Shown here one piece after another: positions 23,901-34,268 of a stretch of DNA of 64,000 nucleotides. Source of the stretch: Coleophoma eucalyptorum (Eukaryota > Ascomycota > Leotiomycetes > Helotiales > Dermateaceae); contig JALRME010000010.1 in the NCBI GenBank assembly GCA_026120035.1, forward strand, positions 558,001 through 622,000, in the 5' to 3' direction. How positions within the stretch are numbered: position 1 is the first letter of the stretch; each line of letters opens with the position of its first letter. The notes under the pieces are model-generated. The model was not told the origin of the DNA. It made no database searches and was given only the letters and a program-made list of their open reading frames with translations. The position numbers and the translations under genes were made by a program.

Positions 23901-25081
23901 GGATATTGGTACGAAATCTTGTAAATGAAACCGTATGTCAACTTCGGGTCGACTTGAGAAGAGTGCTCTAATCGAAGTTGATCTATCTTGTAGGTCTCGA
24001 AGGAGCGCCGTTGTATCTGCCCGATTTTCTGAGATTTCGTCGAGCCCATCAATGATGATCGTTTTACTTCTAAAGCACAAGTAGAAAACCGACCGTCAGT
24101 TAGAGAAAAGTTGTTCTGGAGTTCTTGAATAATGGATGACCTAAATCTCGTTAATAACCCAGGTAGGACCGAGGACACAAAGCGTCTAACGTACACAAGT
24201 ATAGTTTTTCCTGCCCCAGCTAAACGAGCATGTTAGCTAGATTCAATCACCCCAAGGCAAACTCACGTATACCAATAATCCATAGTTTTGAGTCATTGGC
24301 TGATTGCCACGTTCTAAACTCGGTGCTTTCTGTGAACCAGACTCCAGTTCCCGGTTGCCTCAGCCGAATATTGGAGTCCTGCCACTGTCTCGGATCAATA
24401 TTGCCTATGAATCCTAGCATTTATTTCGTTCTTCGCCTGTAGTTAGAATTAAATGGTCGAGTTTGGTAGAAATCAGATGTTTGAGAGTTTACTGACTGAT
24501 GATAATTTCTGCCCTCTGAGTTCGATCAGCTTCAAGTCTACTCCCAATTTCCTCAAGTTCTCCTTTGATAACGCCTTGGCCCTTGAGGATATTAAATAAA
24601 GTAGACCTGAACAGAAAGTGTTAATACTCGTATTATTAATATTTTGGGGACCGGATACTTACATCTCTTCAGCAGACATCGCCAAACTCATAGTAGACTT
24701 GTGTCTCTCAACTTCAGACAACAACTCTTTCGCTCGCGAATTTATTATGCGCCATCGCAGCTTGCTCAGTCCCGAAACTGTTTCAGAAGGGACGATTTCG
24801 TCAAGATTCTCTTCGATTTTTTTCAGGGTTTGATAGCACTGCTCAATGCAACGCATCTGAATCATGGGATCAGGATTTGTGTTATATTCTTCGAGGTGTT
24901 CGATGACGTTCTTGAGAGTATGCAGAACTCCCGATAGGTTGTTGACCTCTTGAATGAGCGTTTTGACTGACTTCTCAGCATCCTTAACAGCGCTAATATA
25001 CTTCTAACCCTTCCTCACTATGACATCTGAAATGGTGATCAAGCCCACCACGCTGGCTGCGACTCCGATGATATTGGCCAT
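20983..25081 (-). pseudogene. Broken Helo-like / NACHT / ankyrin STAND (NLR-like) gene
   Basis: Remnant of a fungal NLR-type receptor. The N-terminus from 25081 (MANIIGVAASVVGLITISD) matches the Helo-like fold, an established fungal cell-death effector domain. Plausible introns are 24607-24662, 24414-24496 and 24220-24266. The Walker A is IPGAGKT (about 24200-24220), the Walker B is IIIDGLDEI (about 24040-24060) and the downstream NACHT sequence includes FSSRPEV and a GMFRWV block after an intron at about 23710-23760. Winged-helix and ankyrin regions follow to 20983. It is broken in several places: in-frame TAG 25004-25006; about 60 or more residues missing between Walker A and B with a frame change; a frameshift near 23295; TAA 23199-23201; a frameshift near 22965; TAG 22739-22741; and a probable frameshift near 21960. 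Such genes sense non-self or infection and trigger regulated cell death. This copy cannot make a full protein. Confidence 0.85.
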
Positions 25082-25796
25082 TGCTATTGTCTTCAACAAT
25101 ACTCAAGAACTGTATATTCCTCGGCCTATGGAGTTGTTTGTGGTCATTTGCATGCCTCTTGGTGGCCTGTTGCTCAACCCAAGCCGATTGTCCAGGACGG
25201 CGATGATAACAACAAAATTAATCGCGTAGTAATAGAAAGTATCAGGTGGAATGAGAAACAGAACCTTTATACCTGGAAGTAGAAGAGCAGTAAGGAGGAG
25301 CAATTTTACAAGAAGAGTACTATAAAAGGGAACCGCAAGTTGAGGATGAGGCTGTGTCATATACTGCGCAAATTACGCGCCGAACTCCATGCAGTTCGCC
25401 AGGTCACCCAGCCTCGTCTCTTGCAAAATGATCCATGTGTATAATCTCTGGTATTAAGTGCAGTAGAAGAGCAGTTATGAGAGTTCCTTGGAAGCAGAAA
25501 TTTTACAAGGTCAACTTTGCAGGCGACCCAGAACGAAAGGAAGTTTATGACTGAAGACTCGTTTGAGAGTAAGGTTGAATAGTAAAGGAAAGCATTGATC
25601 AAGTTTTTTCTTCAAGCTTGCCCCAAGAAATATTGGAATGGTGTAAGACTTGCCAGAAGTAGCTGGATTTATTGTTAGAATTTTGAACAGACTTCAGGGA
25701 GGCTTTACTTGATCTTTACTGTTGTTTGTAGGGATAGAAGAACCAAAAAAGGACAATGTCAACCTTGTCTAGAAATGATAGCGTTCACAATAACAG
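25082..25796. other. Divergent region between NLR pseudogene and membrane-protein gene
   Basis: This holds the promoter of the NLR pseudogene and probably unresolved 5' exons of the rightward gene. A coding-like segment at about 25492-25570 ends at a good donor (GTAAGG), but I could not join it in phase to later exons. Two degenerate copies of a unit resembling ctgg-agtagaagagcagt...caattttacaag lie at about 25274-25317 and 25447-25521, suggesting an old local duplication. Confidence 0.35.
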
Positions 25797-26611
25797 GAAG
25801 AAACGTCAAGTCAAGCTCCTTCTATCCTTTATTCTAAATTCTTTGTATGTATGACGGCCGTGCAGAATGGAGGCGTGACGTCCACAAAGCTCTAAATCCT
25901 TTTCTTCTAGGAGGATCTTCATGAAGAAATCCGAAAAGTAGGAGGCCCATCTGCTGACCTCAGTATAGAAAAGATTGAAATTTTCAAGTCTGAGATTCGA
26001 CAACGTCGAAGAGCCCCAAAACTCAACATAATCGGTACACCAACGCAACAATCTAGTTCTTCAGCTCAAGGAAGTGAATCACCTACGCAAAGTCATTTGA
26101 CTACAGGCACAGCCTTGTCAACCCTGGTCACACAGTTAAACATGGAGAAGCAGGTGAAGGTATCTTGAACCATCATACTATTCATCGGAGCACTGATAAG
26201 GATCCATAGTATAATCCAGCCATATTCAGCGTCAGCTTGGTTATCACCTTTACGGCTGCTTTGCTTGGCACAAAGGCATGGAAATATTCAGCCCCGTCTC
26301 CCGGAACGAAGCAAGACGCCGACTTTTGGTTTCTCCTCCAAAGCTGTCTCATGCAACTCGCAAGCCTCTTTCCCGTAGCCCTTCAACTCTGGACTTCAAA
26401 GTCTGGGCCCGTTCAGCCTCATCTTTGGTCATGGGCTTTCACGGCGATGAGTTTGCTGTGCTCTATCATAGCACCAATACTTTATATTTTCGTGCCGACA
26501 GCCGTTAGTGCTATTATTGCATTCTGTGGTAGTGTTTTGCAAGTTTTTATTCTGATGGAGGCCTTGGTAATTACAGAGGGGGCTGCAAGGGCGAAGGTGC
26601 ACAAGTCATGA
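25797..26611 (+). CDS. Membrane protein C-terminal part, uncharacterised fungal family
   Basis: Partial model; I could not fix the 5' end. Exons 25797-25844, 25911-26159 and 26210-26611 join in phase (introns 66 and 50 nt). In-frame stops occur just upstream of the first two acceptors, which supports those borders. The product has a charged helix (FEDLHEEIRKVGGPSADLS), a Ser/Thr/Gln-rich linker, then four hydrophobic spans from FSVSLVITFTAALLG to SAIIAFCGSVLQVFILMEAL, with QDADFWFLLQ between the first two. I recall similar tails in uncharacterised Helotiales proteins but cannot name a domain. It is divergent from the NLR pseudogene 1 kb away, so a functional pairing is conceivable. The sequence of the visible exons is intact. 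Confidence 0.5.
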
Positions 26612-27914
26612 CTAAGTCACTGTGCAATAGAGGATCAGATTTCGTTGTGTTTGCGGCGTAAAGGTATAGGAAATGCGATCGAATATGATTCGAAGAGATA
26701 CTATGAAGGTCTTTTCAGCAATGGCTGTGCGTACCTCTGTAGCTAGTATCTTGAAGTGGTAGAAGAGTTCTATCTCTGCCTCTGTAATTTGTACTATTCC
26801 TTCGCTCCGGTTGAGTAATGTAATTTCAATATAAGAAAATTGTCGACTTTATAGAACTTTATGCGATACTCATACACCACCTATAAATATCAGATATGTC
26901 AAAAGTCGTTCAATTCATAAAGAGGGGCAAGAACTGATTTTAAACCTATCACGGTCACTAAGGTAACAAAGGAAGAAGTAGGTAAAGAATGGTGACAAGT
27001 CATTCCTATAGAAGGTATAAGCTAATCGTTGGCCCTTTAATAGTACTTAGAAGGAGGATTTATATATAGACTTCTACGTACCCCCTAAGGTTCTCTTTAG
27101 GGCTTCGACGGAGATGTAGGTTTCTACCTATACTTATATTAGCTTCCGTAGTATACCCCGTCGTTATAAGGTCCCCCCTTTACACGAGCTAGTCTCTAGC
27201 TCGATAATCCTTTAGAAACTATTCTTATTCGTTCCTTACTTATTTGCTAGTACCTCGAAGGTTATATATCGATGGTAGTTAGAATATTGTTAGTTTATAA
27301 CTTCTTTGTCTCGATAACTCTTAGTCGTCCTCTACTACTGTGATAGGGCCGAGTCATAAGATTTGAGCTCATGTCTAAATCAGGTATAAATCAGACCTAA
27401 AATCGAAATAGGGATAGAGAAGGGAGGACGATAAGGGGATAAAAGGATTGTAGGGAGGTTATCAATCATACGGAAAATCAAGGGAAATATCAACTTATAT
27501 TAGGTCGTAAGCGCCCTTAACGATAGCTAAGCCAGCGATCAATTTCGAGCTAGTATTGCACTGTACTCAGGACTTGACGCATAGATTCTAAGTCGTTTCC
27601 AACATTGGCAGCCGGCTAACTCAGGATAACGCAGGGTAGGAGAAGGGTTCGCTACCCCTAAAGTAGCCGAAGCCTTATCTAAGAGAAAGTGGGGCAAGGC
27701 TGACAATAAAACGAGTAGCATGAGGCTATCATGAGCTTCTAGTCGTCATCATTTTTGATCGTTCGATATCAGGTACCTTAGACATCATAGCGTCCTCTTC
27801 TTCTATGACTCTTCACAAGAGGTATATAAACTCCCCAGACGAACAATTTCTTACGACACATCATTCAAGATAGGTTCCTCAGCAGTCCTCCGTCTTGAAC
27901 GGCTTGTGCGCACA
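26612..27914. other. Intergenic region with RIP-marked stretch
   Basis: Downstream of the membrane-protein gene there is no coding sequence. From about 27001 to 27360 the DNA is saturated with TpA and nearly devoid of CpA (see the repeat entry). From 27530 to 27914 the composition returns to normal and should contain the promoter of the 27915 gene. Confidence 0.55.
27001..27360. repeat. RIP-mutated repeat relic
   Basis: My approximate hand count over these 360 bases gives about 54 TpA, 24 ApT, 3 CpA, 8 TpG, 16 ApC and 24 GpT. That makes TpA/ApT about 2.2 and (CpA+TpG)/(ApC+GpT) about 0.3. Values above 0.89 and below about 1.0, respectively, are the accepted marks of repeat-induced point mutation, which acts on duplicated DNA in ascomycetes. 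CpG is not depleted, as expected for CpA-directed RIP. A perfect inverted repeat gagctag-tct-ctagctc lies at 27186-27202. Coding remains are unreadable, so the element class is unknown. Confidence 0.75.
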
Positions 27915-28790
27915 ATGTCTACAGCATCAACCACACCGGCGAGCATTGGCCCAGCACCATGGCGACCAATCTTCCTCACACATGTCTCGAAGATGAACTC
28001 ACCCGAATTCGTCTTTACATCACTGCATCCAGCGAAAGACCCAAACTCACCCGTACCATACGTACCCCGAGCCCGAACCTGCATCCTACGCGGTTTATGG
28101 GCTGAGCTACCAGAGAACAAGCATAACAAGGCACCGAGGAATGAGGGGGTTTACGAGAGTGATTTGTTGACTATTACAACTGATGTGCGCATGGCGAAGG
28201 TGCCGGAGATCTTTGCTAGTGGACAAGGCCATGGTGATATTTCGCAAAGCCAGGGAAGTGGTGGGGGTGGTCCCGTCGAGGCCGTCTTCTGGGCTAAGGA
28301 GGCTATGACTCAGTGGAGATTTAGAGGGGAAGCTTACGTCGTTGGGCCCGACATTGAAGGCGACGGAGGCGAATCCAGCGGTGTTCGAACTGTGAAGAGC
28401 AAGATTGGAGAGCGGATGCGTGTTGTCAAAGAAGATGGGAAGGATAGCTGGAGCTGGGCGACTGAATTGACGGCTCACTTCGGCAATCTGAGCCCTGGCA
28501 TGAGGGGAAGCTTCAAGAATCCCGAGCCTGGCAGTTCAATATCAAAAGTGCCGGAGGACAGCAGGCTTTCTCTAGGGCAGCAGGTCAACGATCTTCACGA
28601 CGAGGTGTGTAGGAAAAACTTTAGAGTCGTCATCATCAGACCGGATGAAGTCGAGCAGGTTGATCTGAGCGTGCCTGACAAGGCTCGCAGATGGAGGTTC
28701 ACCTATGTTGGCCCGGATGCTGGGTCTAAGGAGATTGGGGATGGGGAGGAAATCCTGGGTGAATGGAAGAAGGAGGAGCTATGGCCGTGA
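27915..28790 (+). CDS. Pyridoxamine 5'-phosphate oxidase-like FMN-binding protein (Alr4036 family)
   Basis: Single exon, 291 aa from the ATG at 27915 (the frame is open to a GTG at 27906). The N-terminal block PAPWRPIFLTHVSKMNSPEF, then PRARTCILRGLWAELPENKH and NEGVYESDLLTITTDVRM, matches the Alr4036-type split-barrel FMN-binding family. Next come GGGGPVEAVFWAKEAMTQWR and FRGEAYVVGPDIE. The C-terminal LTAHFGNLSPGMRGSFKNP and NFRVVIIRPDEVEQVDLS are also typical. Relatives of the PNPOx fold oxidise pyridoxine phosphate or act as flavin-dependent reductases; this subfamily's substrate is unknown. It is probably a soluble cytosolic protein. It lies just beyond the RIP patch and appears intact. 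Confidence 0.88.
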   Translation: MSTASTTPASIGPAPWRPIFLTHVSKMNSPEFVFTSLHPAKDPNSPVPYVPRARTCILRGLWAELPENKHNKAPRNEGVYESDLLTITTDVRMAKVPEIFASGQGHGDISQSQGSGGGGPVEAVFWAKEAMTQWRFRGEAYVVGPDIEGDGGESSGVRTVKSKIGERMRVVKEDGKDSWSWATELTAHFGNLSPGMRGSFKNPEPGSSISKVPEDSRLSLGQQVNDLHDEVCRKNFRVVIIRPDEVEQVDLSVPDKARRWRFTYVGPDAGSKEIGDGEEILGEWKKEELWP

Positions 28791-31700
28791 CAGACCAGTA
28801 GAATAGTCAGTAGCAATAATGGACCGAATTGTGATGAGCAAACACGAGACCAACCGTTGAATTCCCAATGTGAAGAATTATGACTGGATGAAAATGGCGG
28901 AACGGCCGCTGCTGGCAGTAATAAGCCGCAATCGGCACAATTAAACCAGCCAAAAGCAGACCACTTTGGTGAATATCCAGCAGAATATCGGGTCAGGCCG
29001 GCGGGATTGCTGTCGAAACAACCACCAGAACTACACCCTCTTACCGGACTGTCGGTAACAACTGCGAGCGTCCCATTTTAGCCTGAGCTGAGTCATTATT
29101 ACTGTTACTGTTACCTATCGCAATACAGCAGATCTAAATGGAACTCATTACGAATAACTAGTAAGCAGCATCATATCGCCCGCATCTTCAGCGCTTAGCA
29201 CTTTAACAATACCTTGGGATAGGACGACTGATCAAAAAGCAATTCGTACTACAGCCGATGCACTTGGTGCACCTGTTGTACGTCGCCGCACGCCAGCAGG
29301 TATCGCTCTGCAGCCGATCCCTTCATTGCCGTAGCAGGGATTGCCAAACATGTAGAATCATTGAACCGTGATTGAGTATTCGGCTTCTGTACTAGATAGA
29401 CCTAATTGCGTTGAAACATTTGGTCCTGTGGAACACATGCGGTGTGCGCGCGCAAATTCTGCAGTAGCATGATAATGCAAAGGATAAGGCTATGCCTGCA
29501 AATAAGAACAAGGATTTCGGACTACTCGACCGTTTACAAAGCATATGGCAGGCTCAACGGAGGACGATCCCCAAGACTCGCACTCTCTTCGGCTCAGTTT
29601 GGGTGGACGGAATCATAACGGCACTGATGACTTTTCGCCCTTCTAACAAGCTTCTAGTGCTCGTCCGAACTCTTCTCGAACACTCTCTCTTCATCTCGCT
29701 TCATCAATCTCCGAGCTCGTGCTTGTCCGGATCGAAGCAATTGCCCTCCCCGACCCCTATCGCCATGCGTTCGCTCGCATTTACTGTTCCGAGTTGGGCC
29801 CACTCTTGGACAAAGTCAAGTCCATAAGGTGGTGGCTGGCTTCAATATCAGTCATTTCAACCTTACTGTTAGCAGGTTGGATGCGAGACAGAGGGCACGC
29901 GTTCAGAAGCACATAGCCGGCACGGATGGGTAGTATTGAAAGCTTGAACCTCATGGTTGGACAAGCTCCTTGCTTTCGTCTTGGACAGGGCTGCGTCTGT
30001 ACCTTGTACTTTGTGGAGGCGAGTACGCCACTAGGGAATAGTTTGCTCCTTTCGCTCGGAGACTTGAATAAAATGCGTGGGACGGGTTTCTGAAGGCTGG
30101 ACGATATGAAAACATGAAACATTTTGGCATTGGCCCTGCGGCGTTCCCGCAAAAACTCTTGGAGACGATGTTGGGAGTAGCTTCGACTCGGACAGGGCTT
30201 CGTTACTCCAGCGGATTTTCCTTGTTCATCTTTCAAGAAGCGCATGCCAAGCCGTCAGAGATGAACTGCAACGCCTGGAACAGGATTGTTCGAAGCTTAA
30301 TGGTGATACAAATCTCCCATCGACGATCGAGATCCTGAATTCCATAAAGCTTCCAACAGTACACCTGTTTGTTGACTCGCAGCTTTTGAGCTTACATCCT
30401 GCCTCTCCCGTCTGCTCCTGCGTTCCCCCCTCTATGTTGGCCCCACCGCAAAGATTGTTTTCAGTGGACGGAAGGGAATCCGTTGCACAGATCGGGACGC
30501 TCCGCTACAGTGCATGTGCCGTTATGAGAGTGCATCTTCTCTTGCGTTGGTGGATGCATCGTAAATTCTAGCGGTGTGCTACTGGATGAATTAGTGCTGG
30601 TGTTTTGAATTCAATAACTTCTTGTCTCTCTAACAGATTGAATACTGTTTTGAGCGGTGCAGAATCATCGCCGGAGAGCTGCCCCCTTCAAGTTGGACAG
30701 CGCAACATGGATGGAGGGGTAAAGAACCCTTGACGGAAAATTGTAGGTCCCCTTCTAGCTTCCGCTTTTGGGGCCATAGAAGGACGATCAGTGGCTGTAG
30801 AAGCCTTCTAGATGGTGGGTGTTGGATGTTGGATTTTTCTGGTAGGGGCCTGCACTGCAATACTGTTGGATACTGGCGACTGGGAAGGAGCAGTCCTGAC
30901 TTCTGGATAATCGAGTGCGCGTCCAATTATTGAGTATCCGCGGTAGCCCAACTTCTTCCTCTGCGTCGTCGTCGTCTTATCATTTTCTGGGGTTTCTCGT
31001 GCTCACTACGAAGTACAGTAGAGTGAGAGTACCTGACTCTCCGGTCGCCGACCGGTGCAACTCCTCACTCGAAGAGGGTTTACACCAGATTAGATCGACC
31101 AATGCTTGTAGATCCTGGGTGACGAGACTCTTTTGTGCCTCAAAGTGAGCTGATCTTGAAGCGTTTTCTTTCTAGAACGCCTGCGTGGAAAGCGAACGCA
31201 ACACGCTGAAACCAAAGCATAGACGAGTGTGGGCATGAGGGCTTGAGGTCATCCGATGGTCTCGTGCACGTCTTATTGCATACAGCTCTCTCAAGCCTCC
31301 TTTCATTCTGCAGTCATGATTTCTGTCAATGAAGCATTTCATGCATTTGGTCATCGTGAGCAATACGAAGTACTTGGGCGCATTAAGTCACGATGTTGAT
31401 CTGATTCCTGACCGATCAGCGTCGAAAGTTAGGCGCTGCTTGCTCGTCTACAGACCTCTACCCACCTGTGCCCGCTCCTGTATGTGTTGTTGCATCCCCA
31501 CCTGGAATAGTGATCCTCGTATCTTGCAGCAAGAAAAGCCAATGACAAGCTGCGTACGCCAACTAGAGGAAGCAAGGGCGCCGGAGGCCATGAAAATTGC
31601 TTGCTGGTGAGCTTGGCTTCGATTTTTACCATTTCAACCCGCAAGGCTAACTTGGTCGTCCTTTTCGTCGATTAAGGCCAAGCTATCGTCGTCTCCTCTT

Positions 31701-32345
31701 CCCACTGCCTTTTCGAAAGCTCTTCCCGGCTGTTAAGAGCAAGGTAGACCAGCATTTTGTTTCGACTTTTAGGAAGGAAGGAGCATCAGTGAACCCTGCA
31801 AGGTTCGAAGGATACCCTGTGCTGGAGAAAACCTTATGCAAACAAGAGAATAATAATAACAATACATCCACTTGCAAGCCTCCAAAACCCGGCCCTTAGA
31901 TTCTGCATGGGAGTGAACAAGGATCGGCGCACCGCGACGCTCCTCTCTCTTCTGGCAGGAAGGATATCTGATCTGATCGTACTTCTAACATCGACAACTT
32001 TGCTCTTCTCTTTGCACCGCAGTTTTTATTGAGGTAGAGCTGTCGAATATCCTGTCCGCGGTCATTGCTTCCGATCCTATCGTCGCATTCGTGTTGTCAA
32101 ATGCCCGACCGTTAAGCTATTGGTAACTAGTTCAGGCATTTCCCCGGCCGGCAGACAGACAGACCCCGACAGCGAGCCAAAATACTATGACGATCGTATA
32201 CAATACTTAATTGAACACCTCACAGTGCTATATACCTGTCCTTTCCGAGCAATAATAAATTATATTTGCAACTCTCCTTTATCGCCGCCCACACTCTTCC
32301 ATCTATCGTACGACCAAGCTGACGGGCTGAACAACAACCGCAGCC
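28791..32345. other. Long intergenic region with unresolved coding-like segments
   Basis: This 3.55 kb region has no gene I can model. Outside the coding-like segments listed separately (about 29536-30571) the frames are short. The stretch 30600-32345 is pyrimidine-rich and probably includes the promoter and leader of the 32346 gene. Confidence 0.45.
29536..30571 (+). pseudogene. Unassigned coding-like remnant or unresolved multi-exon gene
   Basis: Segments with protein-like composition lie in one orientation but in different frames. One runs from an ATG at 29536 with a Ser/Asp-rich start. Another, at about 29656-29916, includes SISELVLVRIEAIALPDP. A third, at about 30130-30571, includes QAVRDELQRLEQDCSKLNGD and ILNSIKLPTVHLFVDSQ. 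Stop codons and the absence of clear splice sites keep them from joining. I infer either a decayed gene or one whose exons I failed to place. I do not recognise the family. Confidence 0.3.
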
Positions 32346-33626
32346 ATGGCGACGTTTTCGACCTTGGAATCGTTTGTGACGCTAGAAACCTCCATTCCGG
32401 AGTGGAGCGACCGTCTCGATGATTTAAACGGCCAAATATCTCTTCGACAGGAAGAGCTTGCGCAATTAGAGCTGCAGGAACGGCCTGCGACACGATCTCT
32501 TAAGCCTAAGGGCTCGACAGAGTCCTTGAGGCCAAAAGATTCCGAAAAAGCCTTCTTCTCCCCCGAAATGGAAGAGCCGAATCCAATGGAGTCCTCGAGC
32601 CCTCCAAAGACCGAGAAGAAGCAGCGGCACAATTCTCCAATTGCAGCTCGAACAACAGCTGCAAGCTCCAATCCCCTACCTATCCCAAACCTCCAGCGAA
32701 ATTCATCACAACCTTCACACCCTACAATGCAACCTCGCGTTGATCTCACCAAGCTCCGAAAGCGAAAGACCGAATCACTTGCATCTGGCGAATCACAAGC
32801 ACCTAAATACCGCACTCGTTCCATGATCATTGTGTACTATGATAGCGCGGTTCAAACGGCATTCGAGGATCTCGTGAAGTTCGTGAGTGGTAGCCGAAAT
32901 GCTATGCGAAAGGGCAAGATGGCTGCTAAAATGGCGGAAATGAGACGAGCCGCAGAGCTTGAAGTCGACGATGATGATGACGATGACGATGATGAGGAGG
33001 AGGGCGAGATTGGAAATACCCTCACTGCATATAAGAAAAATGCAATGCTAGGTGTGCAGAAAAAGGTTGGGAAAAATGGTGAATCTGGAGCTGAGGACGA
33101 CGGTGACTATACGATGCCGAAATTGAAGTTCGTGTCAACGCGACAAATGGGTCCTTCAAGAGACCAAGTAGGAGGCAGATCAGCAAATATGCCAAGCATA
33201 GGAATGTTGAGGGGGTATAGGAGGAGCGGACAAACTGGTACACCAGATATATTCGATGAGCTGGATAAAAGTCTGGAATGGTGCCAAAGTCAATGCGAGC
33301 ATGCAGCACATCAATTCCTACGTGATGGGGACTGCTCAGCTGAGATCGAGAGCATCAAGAGACGACTTGCGGAGATCAAGGAGCTGGCTGGAAAAGAGGC
33401 TGCGCGCCTGAGGGCAGAGAAAGATACATCAGGTAGCTCACCACCCCAACGACCGGAGACGAAGCCACGAGGACTGAGTTCTATCAAGGTACGAAAGGAA
33501 CTTTCGAGTAACATGAAGGATCTAGAGGTTGATGATGAGGGCGAAATGGAGGTCGATGAAGGCATCGAAGATGACGACGGTCCACCAACTCTGGTCTATA
33601 AGAAGGCGAGAGACTATGCGCGATGA
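32346..33626 (+). CDS. Conserved acidic hypothetical protein
   Basis: Single exon, 426 aa, function not recognised. Residues 1-45 form a short helix/coil. Residues 46-155 are disordered, Ser/Pro/Lys-rich. A compact block, MIIVYYDSAVQTAFEDLVKF followed by SGSRNAMRKGKMAAKMAEMR, then leads into an eleven-residue Asp run and an acidic EEEGE tail. Later come KLKFVSTRQMG, a predicted helical segment (FDELDKSLEWCQSQCEHAAH) with paired Cys, and a coiled-coil-like SIKRRLAEIKELAGKEAARL. Basic and acidic patches suggest a nuclear, possibly chromatin- or kinetochore-associated protein, but that is inference. The start ATG follows a pyrimidine-rich leader. Confidence 0.75.
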   Translation: MATFSTLESFVTLETSIPEWSDRLDDLNGQISLRQEELAQLELQERPATRSLKPKGSTESLRPKDSEKAFFSPEMEEPNPMESSSPPKTEKKQRHNSPIAARTTAASSNPLPIPNLQRNSSQPSHPTMQPRVDLTKLRKRKTESLASGESQAPKYRTRSMIIVYYDSAVQTAFEDLVKFVSGSRNAMRKGKMAAKMAEMRRAAELEVDDDDDDDDDEEEGEIGNTLTAYKKNAMLGVQKKVGKNGESGAEDDGDYTMPKLKFVSTRQMGPSRDQVGGRSANMPSIGMLRGYRRSGQTGTPDIFDELDKSLEWCQSQCEHAAHQFLRDGDCSAEIESIKRRLAEIKELAGKEAARLRAEKDTSGSSPPQRPETKPRGLSSIKVRKELSSNMKDLEVDDEGEMEVDEGIEDDDGPPTLVYKKARDYAR

Positions 33627-34268
33627 ACGCGATTATCTACATTCACCAATACCAATTCCAATTCGGCTTTGGATATACACCAACTTCAACGGTCTTCATA
33701 TCATTATCCATTGTTTATTGCAAGCAGACCGAAATATACCACCTGAGCGAATCATTCATATCGAGTCAATATTGACAGCAAAGCATAGCGAAATTCCAAC
33801 CTCCTTCGTGAGGTGTTCTTCGCATTATTAGGATCTTGCCCTCCTATCCCAACCAACACACTTGGGGTTCCCTAATCTGGCATCTTATGTCTAACGTCGT
33901 CCTTCGTTCCTGGCGTTTGGTTAACTATGTGGAGGGCATATGTTTTGGGGGCTGGTGCATAGCTGGGGTTCAAGGGTTGATTATGCATGACTTGGGTATC
34001 GGACCAGCCAGCAGTCATGTCAACAAACGTTTTGCGGACGAGACTGAGAAAGAGGGGAAACCTTAGAAACAATTAAAAGCGGCCTTCCGTTATAACCTTC
34101 TTGCATTCTTTCATCATGAGATACCGAGGTCTTTCCACTACTGCTCAGAACCGAGGTCTATATCAACAGGCTCAAGCTCTGCTCACTGCAATGAGCTCGC
34201 AAGTGAGATTCCACCTCGCAAATGCGAAGATGATCTTAACAGCTCTTAATAATTATGCATATACCTGT
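33627..34268. other. Convergent 3' intergenic region
   Basis: This 642 bp stretch separates the stops of the acidic hypothetical and the SRPBCC gene. I see only short frames; both terminators should lie here. Confidence 0.5.

Noticed and set aside
26210..26611. Frameshift in the membrane-protein gene
   Set aside because: The acceptor at 26208-26209 (CATAG) restores the phase, so the visible exons are intact; the later CAG acceptor would have broken it.
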